Shown: positions 8,591-19,564, numbered from the stretch's first letter. The stretch: DNA of 64,000 nt from CAZYFH01 sp964646815 (GCA_964646815.1 CAZYFH010000004.1:62001-126000); one strand, 5' to 3'. Notes: generated from the letters alone by a model not told the origin. Numbers and translations: made by a program.

Positions 8591-11514
8591 GATCCGGTCG
8601 TCACCGCCTCGCTCGAGTGTTCCCGATCCGACGCACTGAGCGGGAGGGTCAGTCTGAATCGCGTCCCCTGCCCGGACTGGCTCTCGCATTCGATCGTGCC
8701 GTGGTGTTCCTGCACCACCCCGTAGGTCACCGATAGACCCAACCCCGTGCCCTGACCGGTGGTTTTTGTAGTGAAAAACGGATCGTAGATGCGCGAGAGG
8801 TGCTCGGACCGTATCCCCGCCCCGTTATCAGCGATCTCGACGACCGCGTGCTCATCATCGACACGGCTGCTCACCGTAAGCCATCCGCCGGTTGGCATGG
8901 CATCGCGTGCGTTGAGGAACAGGTTGAGAAACACCTGCTGGACCTTGAACTCGACCCCCTGCACAACCGGCGCGATGACGGACAGTTCCCGTCGCACCTT
9001 AACGTTGCCTGTATCCAGTTGATGCTCGAGCAACGCCAGGACGTCGTTGACGACCACGTTGACGTCAACCGGGCCGGACACGTCTGACCGTCCGGGACGC
9101 GCCAGGTTCAGCAGCCCGTTGATGATCTTCGCGGCGCGAAACGTCTGCCGCTCGATCTTCTCCAGCAGTTGTGTCTTGGGATCGTTTGGGTCCGCTCCCT
9201 CGAGCAGCATCTGGGTGAAGCTCGAGATACCGGTGAGCGGCGTGTTGACCTCATGCGCAACGCCTGCGGCGAGGAGGCCGATCGAGGCCATCTTCTCCGA
9301 GATCTGCAGTTGTTCCTCGAGCTGAACGCGCGACGTGATGTCCTCGACGATGACCATCGTCCCGCTCGTGTCGCCGTCCGGTGTCAGCAGCGGAGCCGTC
9401 GCCGCGTTCACCAGCAAGCGCCTCGGGTCCGCGTGGCGGGACATCAACGGCACGCGGTAGAGCTCGGCGCCGGTTACCCTCTCGACGCGGGCCTTCCGCA
9501 ACCGGCCGACAAACTCTGGATCGAACAGGTCGTCGAGCCGCTGGCCGACGGCTTCCTCGCGCGACACCCCGAACAGGCGCTCGAGACCGGCGTTCCACCG
9601 GACCACCTGATCACCGAGATCGAGGACAACGAGCCCATCGCTCAGCGATTCGACGATGTTCTCGCTGAACTGACGCATCCGATCCAGCTCGCCGGCCTTG
9701 ACATGCAGCTGACTGTAGAGGCGACCGTTCTCGAGTGCAGTCGCGACCTGACCCGCAACCGCCGCCAGCAACGCCATGTCCTCGCTGCTCAGCGGCTCAC
9801 CACTCTCCTTGCGCCCGAGGGCCATCACCGCGATCGTCTCGTCCTCGGCAACGCACGGCACAAAGTAGTAGATGCCGCGGTCGCGCCAGTACGCCGCGTC
9901 CGGAGTCGCGACCTTGCGCCGGGTGACAGGATCATCCAGCAGCACGGTGTGGCGCGCGGACAGGCGCTCGCCGATGCTCGAGTCGCGCACCAGCGCCGGT
10001 GGTGGCGGCGCAAAACCGACCCACCGGATGGGCCGGAAGTCCCCGGTCTGGGCCGGACCCGTGTCACCCGTGAGGTCGCGACCCAGAAGCAGCGCCATCC
10101 GCTCGACCCCCAGCGTTTCGGTCACCCGATTCACGAGCCGCTCACTCAAGCGTTCGAGGTCGAGGTCGGCGTTGAGATCACGCGCGAAGCCGACGAACGC
10201 ACGGCGGTGGTCGAACCGGTCCCGATAGTAGACACGATCGAGCATCGTTTGAATCGCGTTCTTCACCGGGCCGGCCAGCAGCACGACGACCGCCGTTGCC
10301 AGCAACGCGATGATCGAGTTGTGTCCATCAGATTCCTCGAGAAACACCTCGGTCGCGAGACGTTCGAGGACCAGGTAGATGGCCACCATGGCGGCCACGA
10401 CGGCCGTGTACACGAGGCTGCGTTTGACGATGACCTCGACGTCGCGGAGCCGGTAGCGCACGATGGCCGACGCGAACGCGAGCGGGATCAATCCGAGCGG
10501 CACGGCGGTGAATCTGAACCCCGCCAGGGGGGTGAACCCGAGCGCGTAGGGCAGCGCGTAGCCGAGCGCGAACGGCAGACCGCCCAGCACGGCGCCCGAA
10601 ACGATCCACCGCAATTGCCGTCGCGCGGTGATCGACCGGACCCGCTGCAATGCCACGACCATCGTCGTCAGCCCGCCAATGGTGCACGCGGCGAGGTAGA
10701 GGTGCTGGAGCTCCCAGACGCGCTCAACCGCGCCGGCGAACAGGGTACTGGTATCCGAGCCAAGCACGGCGACCACCTGGGCGACGCCGAGCGCCAGCGC
10801 CGGCGCATAGACGAGCGGGAACAGACGTGAGCCCAGTCGATTCCGGATCCACCCTGGCGAGCGCTCGGGGAACACGAGGGCGAAATGCATGAAGAGCGGG
10901 GCCAGAAGCAGGATCGACACCTCGTCAGCCCAGAAGAAGACCCAGTCGAGACGATCGAGCCGACCGCTGTATGAAAACGCGAAGACGCCGAAAAAGGCAA
11001 CGCTCAACCAGAAAAAGTGGAGTGTGGCCTGATGATCGGGTCGGCGGACCCGCACGGCGGCACCGACCAGCAATCCGAACAAGCCGACGCCGGCGAGTAC
11101 GAAGTAAAACGGCAAGTTGGCACCGGGCAATGGCGCGAGCGACAGCGCGTAGACCTGCCGCTCGCGGACACGGAGCACCGTGTAGTCGAGCCGGGTGCCC
11201 TCGATCCCCGCATGAAGGAATCCGAGGACGTCGGCCCTGGTGTCAACGGGGCGGCCGCCGATCGCAAGCAGCACATCACCGGTTTCGAGACCGGCCCGTG
11301 CAGCCGCCGAGTCGAGCGCGAGGTCGGCCGCGACCAGGCCATCGGCGCCTTCAAGCCAAAGAACGCCGTCCTCGACCTCGTTCCAGTTAGCCTGTACGAC
11401 CGCATTGGCGACTGCAAGGAACACCAGCACCGCGACGACACCGACGGCCAGAAGCGCCCGGCTCCAGCCACCTCGATATCGCTGCGCAGTCAGTTCGCGC
11501 TCAGCCGATGTCAT
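8587..11514 (-). CDS. multi-TM sensor histidine kinase with PDZ, GAF and PAS domains
   Basis: 975 residues. TM helix ~19-41; an extracytoplasmic PDZ-like domain ~50-125 (ARAGLETGDVLLAIGGRPVD); a block of about seven TM helices ~133-370; a linker and GAF domain ~430-605; PAS ~615-735 (VVRWNAGLERLFGVSREEAVG); HisKA ~750-815 with phospho-accepting His in GVAHEVNTPL; ATPase domain with N box NLFLNARDAM, DNGAGI and GTGLGLS. Architecture is NtrB/PrsK-like with a PDZ sensor added. It should phosphorylate the adjacent sigma-54 activator. The PDZ domain suggests sensing of a protein C-terminus or envelope damage, which is inference. Confidence 0.95.
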   Translation of the reverse strand: MTSAERELTAQRYRGGWSRALLAVGVVAVLVFLAVANAVVQANWNEVEDGVLWLEGADGLVAADLALDSAAARAGLETGDVLLAIGGRPVDTRADVLGFLHAGIEGTRLDYTVLRVRERQVYALSLAPLPGANLPFYFVLAGVGLFGLLVGAAVRVRRPDHQATLHFFWLSVAFFGVFAFSYSGRLDRLDWVFFWADEVSILLLAPLFMHFALVFPERSPGWIRNRLGSRLFPLVYAPALALGVAQVVAVLGSDTSTLFAGAVERVWELQHLYLAACTIGGLTTMVVALQRVRSITARRQLRWIVSGAVLGGLPFALGYALPYALGFTPLAGFRFTAVPLGLIPLAFASAIVRYRLRDVEVIVKRSLVYTAVVAAMVAIYLVLERLATEVFLEESDGHNSIIALLATAVVVLLAGPVKNAIQTMLDRVYYRDRFDHRRAFVGFARDLNADLDLERLSERLVNRVTETLGVERMALLLGRDLTGDTGPAQTGDFRPIRWVGFAPPPPALVRDSSIGERLSARHTVLLDDPVTRRKVATPDAAYWRDRGIYYFVPCVAEDETIAVMALGRKESGEPLSSEDMALLAAVAGQVATALENGRLYSQLHVKAGELDRMRQFSENIVESLSDGLVVLDLGDQVVRWNAGLERLFGVSREEAVGQRLDDLFDPEFVGRLRKARVERVTGAELYRVPLMSRHADPRRLLVNAATAPLLTPDGDTSGTMVIVEDITSRVQLEEQLQISEKMASIGLLAAGVAHEVNTPLTGISSFTQMLLEGADPNDPKTQLLEKIERQTFRAAKIINGLLNLARPGRSDVSGPVDVNVVVNDVLALLEHQLDTGNVKVRRELSVIAPVVQGVEFKVQQVFLNLFLNARDAMPTGGWLTVSSRVDDEHAVVEIADNGAGIRSEHLSRIYDPFFTTKTTGQGTGLGLSVTYGVVQEHHGTIECESQSGQGTRFRLTLPLSASDREHSSEAVTTGS

Positions 11515-11547
11515 CCGAACACACCCTTCGCCTGGTGCCTCTCATCG

Positions 11548-11566
11548 GTGCAAACGACATTCCGAG
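11548..11566 (-). promoter_or_regulatory. putative sigma-54 (-24/-12) promoter of the two-component operon
   Basis: On the minus strand the sequence CGGAATGTCGTTTGCACC has the invariant GG-N10-GC spacing and a good -12 box (TTTGCA); the -24 box is only partial. It ends 36 bases upstream of the kinase ATG, so transcription would begin about 24 bases before the gene. If real, the regulator controls its own operon. Confidence 0.4.
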
Positions 11567-11738
11567 AGGTCTAACGATTGGGCCTCACAAAGCACTGAAA
11601 TAATGACAGCTTACGCCGATGACAGCCATTAATGTCCAATAACATGGATCTCTCCAACAACCATATGGATCGTGAGAGCTGCCTGGTTCAACAATTTTAC
11701 GAGGTCTCATCTACGGGAGAAATGGCCGATCCGACCGC

Positions 11739-13736
11739 TCAGAACTGAACAACCAGCCCGCCAACGAACTGCTGCGGAGGGTCGACGACCAGCAGCTCGT
11801 CGTAGGCAGAGGTGCCGAACGCCTGCTCGTGAAAGAGGCTACGAATGGCAACGAGCAGCTCCCACGTACTGCCGTCGATTGGGGAAAACGGCAGCTTCTG
11901 CGTCACCCGCACGTCGAATCGTGCGTCCACCCCTGATGATACGGTGTCTGAGGATGCGCGCGCGAACGCGGTGTTGACGCGGCAGACGGCGAAAATGCGC
12001 GTCGAGGTCTCGGGAATCTCAGCCTCAATCGAGGTCGTAACGTCGTGAAAGCGCTCGAGACCAGTCCGGAACGCCCCGACGGTCCAGGGCGAGAGCTTGG
12101 ACGCCGTCCACGGAAGCCACTCGGCCTGCACGAGGCTGTACCCTACCGCACCTCGCACGCGCCCGGCCCCGCCGTGGCTGAACGTGACGCCCCATCCGTC
12201 GGTGGCGACGCCGCGCGCGCTCGTCAGGTAGTAGTGCCCTCCCGGTGCCGCGAAACCGTCAAGCGGGACCCGATCGGCGATGCCAAACATCGTGATGAGC
12301 TGGTCGCTGACATCCTGATGGAACCGACGCACACCCAGGACCGAAGCCCCACCGAGATCGCGCTCGATAGCGATTTCAACGTGTCGCGCTCGCTCGGCCT
12401 GCAGTGGCTCGAACCGTGACAGCGATGCGAAGGTCCGTTCAGGTGGCAGCCACACCCCGGAGACCGGCGGCAGGAACTCCTCGGCGCCCGGTGCAGTCAT
12501 AGTCCGGGCCAGCGCTACGCGCACGCGGGTATGCCGGACCGGCGCGATCGTCACCTGTGCGCGCGGGCTGAACAGCTTGCCGTTCTCCAAGTAGCCGTAG
12601 CTCGCGAACGTGCCCCCGTAGCCGACCGTCACACGGGGCGACACTGACCAGGTGTCGAATGCCCGTACACTGCCAACGTCGCGACTGTGTCGGCGGTCCA
12701 TCTCGTCGGCACCAACCGACAACGCAGGAACCAGCGCGGCGGCGTACAGTTGGCTGCTATACGACAGCTCGAGTTCGACCGCGTGGTCCTCATGCGGGTC
12801 GGCGGTGTACCGCCCGGATACCGCCCACGACGATGCGTGCCCGGAGGTCATGTCCATGGCCCCGCGCACGGCCCACACGGCATCGTCAGCGCCGGCCGGT
12901 GTGAGCGACACGTGAGCCACCTGGCCTGGCACGCCGCCAGGTGACCACCATCGCCCAGGTCCATCGAACGTCGTGCGTGTCAGCAGCTGCACCTGGCCGG
13001 AAACCGGGAACCCGCCCAAGAGGCCGGCCACGTGCTTACCTTCGCGCAGAGCCGGATCATCAGCCACATCGGCGTCCGCAAATGCCAATAACCCGGTCTT
13101 GTCCTTGAGCACGCTGCGCCGCGCGCGCCGCAACTGCCATGCTTTCGGGCCGTGATCGTGCGGCGCGAGAATCTGATCGGACGCCCGGTCCGCGGCGTCG
13201 GTGTCGTTCGCGACACCTCGATCCTCCTGCGTCTCAGCGGCGACGAACGCGGTGGGGACACCTTCATCAGACAGCGAAGCGGCGGTCGGCGCTGCGCCGC
13301 CGAATACCGAACCGGCGAGGCGGAGACGCGGCGTCGTTCGCCCCGCAGGCACCGACGTTAGCGTCAACGTCGGCGCGGCTGCCACCTCTGCCAGCACATC
13401 GACATACCGCCGGGACGCCACGAACCCTGCAGCGTGCGTGCGAAGCAGATACCGCCCGGGTCGAAGCGCCCGGAACTCGAATCGCCCCTCCGTATCGCAC
13501 GCCGCGAGCGTGGTCCCCGACGGCCCGATGGCCGTAACCAGTACCTCCGCGAGCCCCCCCCCGGCACGAGTGGTCACGACACCGACGATATCGCCGGTGC
13601 CGCCGATCGATGCGACCGAGGCTCTTGTCGATGCCCCCTTGCCACGCGGCTTCGCGGTCGTGTGTCCGCCGGCCACCGTGACCAAGGCAACCGTCAGCGC
13701 CACCGCGGTGACCGTGACGCGTGGGGCTCGAGTCAT
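11739..13736 (-). CDS. TonB-dependent-receptor-like outer-membrane beta-barrel protein
   Basis: 665 residues with a signal peptide (TVTAVALTVALVTVAGGHTTA), a carboxypeptidase-regulatory-like Ig fold ~45-115 (GDIVGVVTTRAGGGLAEVLV, GRFEFRALRPGRY), a linker, then alternating amphipathic strands to a C-terminal phenylalanine (VVQF), the usual outer-membrane assembly signal. No clear plug domain or TonB box was seen, and it is shorter than Oar/SusC-type receptors, so it may be a barrel without active transport. The upstream gene (20-base gap) encodes a secreted protein likely to act with it. Confidence 0.75.
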   Translation of the reverse strand: MTRAPRVTVTAVALTVALVTVAGGHTTAKPRGKGASTRASVASIGGTGDIVGVVTTRAGGGLAEVLVTAIGPSGTTLAACDTEGRFEFRALRPGRYLLRTHAAGFVASRRYVDVLAEVAAAPTLTLTSVPAGRTTPRLRLAGSVFGGAAPTAASLSDEGVPTAFVAAETQEDRGVANDTDAADRASDQILAPHDHGPKAWQLRRARRSVLKDKTGLLAFADADVADDPALREGKHVAGLLGGFPVSGQVQLLTRTTFDGPGRWWSPGGVPGQVAHVSLTPAGADDAVWAVRGAMDMTSGHASSWAVSGRYTADPHEDHAVELELSYSSQLYAAALVPALSVGADEMDRRHSRDVGSVRAFDTWSVSPRVTVGYGGTFASYGYLENGKLFSPRAQVTIAPVRHTRVRVALARTMTAPGAEEFLPPVSGVWLPPERTFASLSRFEPLQAERARHVEIAIERDLGGASVLGVRRFHQDVSDQLITMFGIADRVPLDGFAAPGGHYYLTSARGVATDGWGVTFSHGGAGRVRGAVGYSLVQAEWLPWTASKLSPWTVGAFRTGLERFHDVTTSIEAEIPETSTRIFAVCRVNTAFARASSDTVSSGVDARFDVRVTQKLPFSPIDGSTWELLVAIRSLFHEQAFGTSAYDELLVVDPPQQFVGGLVVQF

Positions 13737-13756
13737 AGGGTGTGGAGCGGCCCGCT

Positions 13757-14851
13757 TTACGTCCCCCGCACGGTGAACACCAGCTCGCGCATCAGTTCCG
13801 TGCCGGAGGTGTTGTCCGTGACCTTGATCGCAAGACGGTAGTCGCCCGCCGGAAAGAGCGTCAGGGGAATCGTCTGCCCGCCGATGATCTGATATCCCAG
13901 ATTCGCATCGAAATCTGGAGGCAGGGTCTCCGGGTTGAACTGCTGAGGATTCGTCTTGTTGAAGAACTCCTCGCCGTCCGCCGTCCGCTGGTGAAAATCG
14001 TACTCGATCGTGACGTCGGGCTTCGTAGCGTCCTTCAACCCGGCGTTGTAGACGAAGAAGATCATGCCGAGCTCTTCCTGCTTCCCGAAGCTCCGGTCCA
14101 GCTTCGGCACGATTCGCAGCGTCCCGAAACTATACGGGAACTGCTGCAGCTGCTCCGCCGTCAGCGGCTCGGCCATCGGCTCGAGGACTTCGGTCACGAG
14201 AATGCTGCTGGTGGCGAGCTGCGGCGTCCAGAAATCAGGCACTTCGAGCTCTTCGCGCAACAGCAACACCGTCGACGTCTGGGCATCGTCTTCTGAACCG
14301 CCGCTGCTGTCGCGAATCGCGACGTACACGTCATAGGTGCCGCCCGGCGCCGAGAAGAAGTGGGGGATGGTAATCGGCTCGGTCCCGTCCGCGGTCACAG
14401 GGAAGTAGTTCGCATCTCGAAACTCCCCGGTCCCGAGGAGCTGCGCGCTGTAGGCCGCGAGATCGGCCGGGCGATCCGACGAGTCAGAGTCATCGTCGTC
14501 CTCATCCTCCTCGGCGGTCGCAGCTGTCGCGGCACGGTGCTCCTCGACGAAGAGGAACAGGCCCACCGTCGATGCGTTGACTTTTGACGCATCGATTGTG
14601 AGCGTGAACGGCACTTCGGTCTTGCCGTCGGCACCCTTGAGGAACGACGGGTCGAGCGAGAACGGATTGTCCTGCGCGACGAGCTCACCGCCTTGCACGG
14701 CCGCGACCACCTCGATGAGCGACTCCAGTTCCTCCTGCTGCCAGTCCTCGAGCTCAACGGCGTCTTGAGCTGCCATCGACGACGTGGTCAGCAGCAACGT
14801 TGCCGCGACACACGACGCCACGACCCAGTTGCGTCGGGCAATGTCGTTCAT
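13757..14851 (-). CDS. exported protein of unknown function
   Basis: 364 residues with a signal peptide cut near SSMAAQD. An acidic low-complexity stretch (EEDEDDDDSDSSDRP) sits near residue 120. The rest alternates beta-type segments such as APGGTYDVYVAIRDSSGG and GDYRLAIKVTDNTSG, suggesting Ig-like or GWxTD-like folds, though I could not assign a family. First gene of a two-gene minus-strand unit with the barrel protein, so a periplasmic partner or surface-exposed lipoprotein-like role is possible. It is transcribed divergently from the phosphoglycerate mutase gene. Confidence 0.7.
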   Translation of the reverse strand: MNDIARRNWVVASCVAATLLLTTSSMAAQDAVELEDWQQEELESLIEVVAAVQGGELVAQDNPFSLDPSFLKGADGKTEVPFTLTIDASKVNASTVGLFLFVEEHRAATAATAEEDEDDDDSDSSDRPADLAAYSAQLLGTGEFRDANYFPVTADGTEPITIPHFFSAPGGTYDVYVAIRDSSGGSEDDAQTSTVLLLREELEVPDFWTPQLATSSILVTEVLEPMAEPLTAEQLQQFPYSFGTLRIVPKLDRSFGKQEELGMIFFVYNAGLKDATKPDVTIEYDFHQRTADGEEFFNKTNPQQFNPETLPPDFDANLGYQIIGGQTIPLTLFPAGDYRLAIKVTDNTSGTELMRELVFTVRGT

Positions 14852-15069
14852 CGGAGTCAGTCTCCCTAGTGAGCGTGATCGGTCGAAGTGGACCTATTCA
14901 TGATAGGCGACCTCTCGGTCGCAAGTCAAACAACTCAATGCTATTCAAGTTGTTTAAACGTGGAGAGTTACATGGAACTGGCGAGTCGCTGACGTGGTAT
15001 GATTCCGGCTTTGCGCGGACGGCCGAGTTCGGCAGCAAGCCCGGAGACGTTTCGCACCGTACGAGTCGA

Positions 15070-16632
15070 ATGCCCTCCCAACGCCCACCGGTCGTGCTCG
15101 TCGTCCTCGATGGGTGGGGCCTGAGCGACCTCAGCGCCCACAACGCGATCAGCCTCGGCCGCACCCCGGTGTTCGAGGAACTCCTCGACCGCTACCCGCA
15201 TGCGTCGCTCGTCGCCAGCGGAGAGGCCGTGGGGCTGCCGGCCGGCCAGATGGGCAACTCGGAGGTCGGTCACATGCATCTCGGTGCCGGCCGGGTCGTG
15301 TATCAGGACCTCACGCGCATCGACCAGAGCATTCGCGAGGGCGACTTCTTTGAGAATCCAGCGCTGGTCGCCGCTATGGCCCGCTGCGCGAGTGATCGTC
15401 ACGCGCTCCACCTGCTGGGCCTGATCTCGGAGGGTGGCGTACATAGCCACCGGCGCCATCTCGCGGCGCTCATCGACATGGCCGCGCGCCGCGGCATCGC
15501 GCGCGTCTTCGTGCATGCCATCACCGACGGGCGCGACACGGCGCCCACCCGAGGCGTCGACGACCTTGCGGAAATCACGCGGACGATGGCCGATGCGGGT
15601 GCCGGTCGGATCGCATCAGTGATCGGACGCTACTACGCCATGGATCGCGACCGCCGGGGGGAGCGATCCAAGCGAGCCTATGACGCGCTCGTCTCGGGGC
15701 GCGGGCACAGCGCACGTGACGGGCTGAAGCACGTCGCGGAGTCGTATGGTGCCGGCGTGACGGACGAGTTCATCGAGCCCGCCGTCGTGGTGGCTGCTGA
15801 CGGGCAACCGATTGGCCGGGTCGCCGACGACGATTCACTGATCTTCTTCAATTTCCGCGCCGACCGCGCCCGGCAGATCACTCGCGCGCTCGCATGCCCG
15901 GACGGCAACTTCGACGACTTCAGCCGTGCGGCTCACCCGCGGATCGCACTCACGACGATGACGGAGTACGACGCGACGTTCGAGCTCCCGGTCGCATTCC
16001 GACCGGAGGTGCTCTCGGCAAACGTGGCCGAGGTGATGACGGTCCATGGCTTGACGAATCTCCGGCTGGCGGAAACAGAGAAGTACGCCCACGTGACGTA
16101 TTTCTTCAACGGCGGGGAAGAGCAGCCACGCGCAGGGGAGGACCGGATCCTCGTACCGTCGCCACGTGTCCCGACCTACGATCTGCAGCCCGAGATGAGC
16201 GCTGCTAGTATCACCGACGCTCTGGTGGCCGATGTCAACGCCGGCCGCCACGACGTCATCGTTTGCAATTTCGCGAATGCCGACATGGTAGGCCACACTG
16301 GCAAGCTCAACGCCGCCGTGGTCGCGGTCTCGACGCTCGACGCGTGCCTCTTGCGGATTGTGCGCTCGGTCGAAGCCGCCGGAGGGACGGTCATCGTGAC
16401 CGCCGATCACGGCAACGCAGAGCAGATGTGGGACCACGAGCGGAAGGAGCCGCACACGGCGCACACGGGCAACCCCGTCCCTGTGGTGCTCATCGACAAG
16501 TCGATCGAGGGGAGAGGGTACACGCTGCGCGACGGCTCGCTACGCGACGTGGCGCCGACACTGCTGGCCGTGGCCAACGTGGCCCGCCCGCCGGAAATGA
16601 CCGGTCGTGACCTGCGCACCTGGGTCGAGTAG
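15070..16632 (+). CDS. gpmI: 2,3-bisphosphoglycerate-independent phosphoglycerate mutase
   Basis: 520 residues from ATG 15070 (MPSQRPPVVLVVLDGWGLSD); the longer open frame to 14800 has no similarity to the family and covers the promoter region. Converts 3-phosphoglycerate to 2-phosphoglycerate in glycolysis using two Mn ions. Visible catalytic features: metal site VLDGWG, phospho-serine GQMGNSEVGH, DGRDT, FFNFRADRARQ, NFANADMVGHTG and TADHGNAE. Length matches the usual ~510 residues. It ends 15 bases before a convergent small gene. Confidence 0.97.
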   Translation: MPSQRPPVVLVVLDGWGLSDLSAHNAISLGRTPVFEELLDRYPHASLVASGEAVGLPAGQMGNSEVGHMHLGAGRVVYQDLTRIDQSIREGDFFENPALVAAMARCASDRHALHLLGLISEGGVHSHRRHLAALIDMAARRGIARVFVHAITDGRDTAPTRGVDDLAEITRTMADAGAGRIASVIGRYYAMDRDRRGERSKRAYDALVSGRGHSARDGLKHVAESYGAGVTDEFIEPAVVVAADGQPIGRVADDDSLIFFNFRADRARQITRALACPDGNFDDFSRAAHPRIALTTMTEYDATFELPVAFRPEVLSANVAEVMTVHGLTNLRLAETEKYAHVTYFFNGGEEQPRAGEDRILVPSPRVPTYDLQPEMSAASITDALVADVNAGRHDVIVCNFANADMVGHTGKLNAAVVAVSTLDACLLRIVRSVEAAGGTVIVTADHGNAEQMWDHERKEPHTAHTGNPVPVVLIDKSIEGRGYTLRDGSLRDVAPTLLAVANVARPPEMTGRDLRTWVE

Positions 16633-16647
16633 GCGCGTGTCTGAGGC

Positions 16648-16950
16648 CTAGTCGACTTGTTGGTTCAGCTCGTCGGCGGCTATCCGCAGCGATCGCAGGA
16701 ATCGACGATCATTCGCCGTGATGTCCATCCCTTGCTGCTCCTTCCCAGCCAGCGGCGTGGCCGCTACCTTGGCGAGTCCCTGGGAACCCGAGCGGTTGCC
16801 GAAGCCGATCTCGGCTTCGAGCGATACGCGCATTTCATACCCGGCCGCGCGCGCCTTTTCGCGACACGCCTCGACTCTCGCGTCCTCGGCGACCGCGGCG
16901 CCGATGGCCTCGGCCATCCCGCGAGCCAAGCGATTCACGACATCGTCCAT
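16648..16950 (-). CDS. small conserved-looking protein of unknown function
   Basis: 100 residues. N-terminal helix MDDVVNRLARGMAEAIGAAV, central EIGFGNRSGS, and a charged C-terminal segment ITANDRRFLRSLRIAADEL. No domain recognised. It is very likely real: a near-consensus promoter (17096-17124) drives it, and a strong GAGGAGGT ribosome site sits just upstream, in the loop of a small hairpin (16953-16967). The ~139-base leader before the ATG is unusually long for this window. The strong promoter suggests an abundant or constitutive protein. Confidence 0.7.
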   Translation of the reverse strand: MDDVVNRLARGMAEAIGAAVAEDARVEACREKARAAGYEMRVSLEAEIGFGNRSGSQGLAKVAATPLAGKEQQGMDITANDRRFLRSLRIAADELNQQVD

Positions 16951-16952
16951 GC

Positions 16953-16967
16953 GGTGACCTCCTCACC
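16953..16967 (-). promoter_or_regulatory. hairpin presenting or masking the ribosome binding site
   Basis: On the minus strand GGTGA-GGAGG-TCACC places the Shine-Dalgarno core in a 5-base loop closed by a perfect 5-bp stem, 3 bases before the ATG of the small gene. A GC-rich inverted repeat (ccggccgcccggccgg, 16966-16981) lies next to it. This could be simple initiation-site structure or a translational control element. Confidence 0.35.
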
Positions 16968-17095
16968 GGCCGCCCGGCCGGGAACCGGGGCCGAATCCAC
17001 GTTCGGTGCGGTCAGCCCGCATGCGGTGTATCGATCTGACGAAGGGGCCTGCACCATGCGAGGTCTGGAAGCAGCAACGAGAATAAAACCCGCTG

Positions 17096-17124
17096 ATTGT
17101 AAACTCGGGCCTTCGCGCTGTCAA
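17096..17124 (-). promoter_or_regulatory. near-consensus sigma-70 promoter
   Basis: Minus strand: TTGACA (17119-17124), a 17-base spacer, TACAAT (17096-17101). This is 11 of 12 consensus bases with optimal spacing and the best housekeeping promoter seen in the window. Predicted start near 17089, giving a ~139-base leader to the small gene at 16950. Confidence 0.75.
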
Positions 17125-17155
17125 GATGAACACCACTGTATATCGCGGTTTTGAC

Positions 17156-17197
17156 TCGTCTAACCGCAATATCATGTGCTGTGTTTAGGTTAGACGA
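17156..17197. promoter_or_regulatory. 10-bp perfect inverted repeat, candidate operator
   Basis: TCGTCTAACC (17156-17165) and GGTTAGACGA (17188-17197) are exact reverse complements separated by 22 bases. It lies between the divergent small gene and methylmalonyl-CoA mutase gene, about 20 bases before the mutase start, and overlaps a TTGACT hexamer (17151-17156). A dimeric repressor or activator site for propionate metabolism is plausible. Confidence 0.4.
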
Positions 17198-17215
17198 CCT
17201 CAACTAGGTCTTGGT

Positions 17216-18817
<1,602 letters not shown>

Positions 18818-18827
18818 AGGTCCCTGC

Positions 18828-18840
18828 CCTGAGCCTCAGG
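18828..18840. terminator. short palindrome between convergent genes
   Basis: CCTGAGCCTCAGG is a perfect palindrome in the 39-base gap between the convergent mutase and ABC ATPase genes. No T-run follows on either strand, so a bidirectional terminator function is only tentative. Confidence 0.25.
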
Positions 18841-18856
18841 CGAGGCCCGATCCTGA

Positions 18857-19564
18857 TCAGCGCCGCACCGGCGCCGCTTCACGCTCTGTCAGTACGTCCT
18901 TTTCGATTTGGCCGTCCAGAATGTGAATCACCCGCCGGGCGTGGGCGGCCACATCGGCTTCGTGCGTAATGAGTACGATGGTGTTTCCCTGCTGATAGAG
19001 CCGCTCGAAGATCGTCATGATCTCCACGCCGGTCTTCGAGTCGAGGTTGCCCGTCGGCTCATCGGCCAGCAGGATGGACGGCGTGTTGACCAGCGCCCGG
19101 GCGATTGCCACGCGTTGCCGCTGCCCGCCCGAGAGCTCATTCGGGCGGTGAGTCATGCGGTCTTCGAGTTCAACCAGGCGCAACGCGTCGGTGGCCCGCT
19201 GGTGGCGAGTGGCGCCTGATATCCCCGCGTAGATCAGCGGGAGCTCGACATTGTGCAGCGCGGTCGCGCGTGGCAACAGGTTGAACGTCTGGAACACGAA
19301 GCCGATCTCTTCGTTTCGGATCCGAGCGAGTTCGTCGTCGTTCATGCCGCTCACGCTCTTGCCGTTCAGCAGATACGACCCTTCTGTCGGCGTGTCGAGA
19401 CAGCCGATGAGGTTCATCAGCGTCGACTTGCCGGAACCCGACGGCCCCATGATCGCCACGAACTCGCCCCGTGCAATCTCTACCGACACGGCGCGGAGCG
19501 CGTGAACCGATTCGGTTCCCATGTGGTAGGTCTTCCAGAGGTTGTCGGTTTTGATCAGGGACAT
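18857..19564 (-). CDS. ABC transporter ATP-binding protein, MacB/LolD family
   Basis: 235 residues. Walker A GPSGSGKST, Q-loop, signature LSGGQRQRVAIARAL, Walker B ILLADEPTGNLD and a switch His in LITHEAD. This family powers type VII (mechanotransmission) ABC systems such as lipoprotein release or macrolide/peptide efflux, together with FtsX-like permeases. No permease is next to it; downstream is a convergent gene and upstream a ~590-base region without an obvious gene, so its partner must be elsewhere. Confidence 0.95.
   Translation of the reverse strand: MSLIKTDNLWKTYHMGTESVHALRAVSVEIARGEFVAIMGPSGSGKSTLMNLIGCLDTPTEGSYLLNGKSVSGMNDDELARIRNEEIGFVFQTFNLLPRATALHNVELPLIYAGISGATRHQRATDALRLVELEDRMTHRPNELSGGQRQRVAIARALVNTPSILLADEPTGNLDSKTGVEIMTIFERLYQQGNTIVLITHEADVAAHARRVIHILDGQIEKDVLTEREAAPVRR

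Noticed and set aside
9169..10830. 553-codon plus-strand open frame antisense to the histidine kinase
   Set aside because: Overlaps the clearly coding minus-strand kinase across its full length and lacks any protein-like pattern; long antisense frames are expected in GC-rich DNA.
14998..15003. TATGAT as a -10 box for phosphoglycerate mutase
   Set aside because: No acceptable -35 hexamer at 16-18 bases upstream.
14800..15069. N-terminal extension of phosphoglycerate mutase
   Set aside because: The first 90 codons lack family similarity and cover the divergent promoter region; ATG 15070 starts the conserved DGWG region.
17151..17179. TTGACT with TATCAT as a promoter for the mutase gene
   Set aside because: Spacing is only 13 bases, too short for sigma-70.
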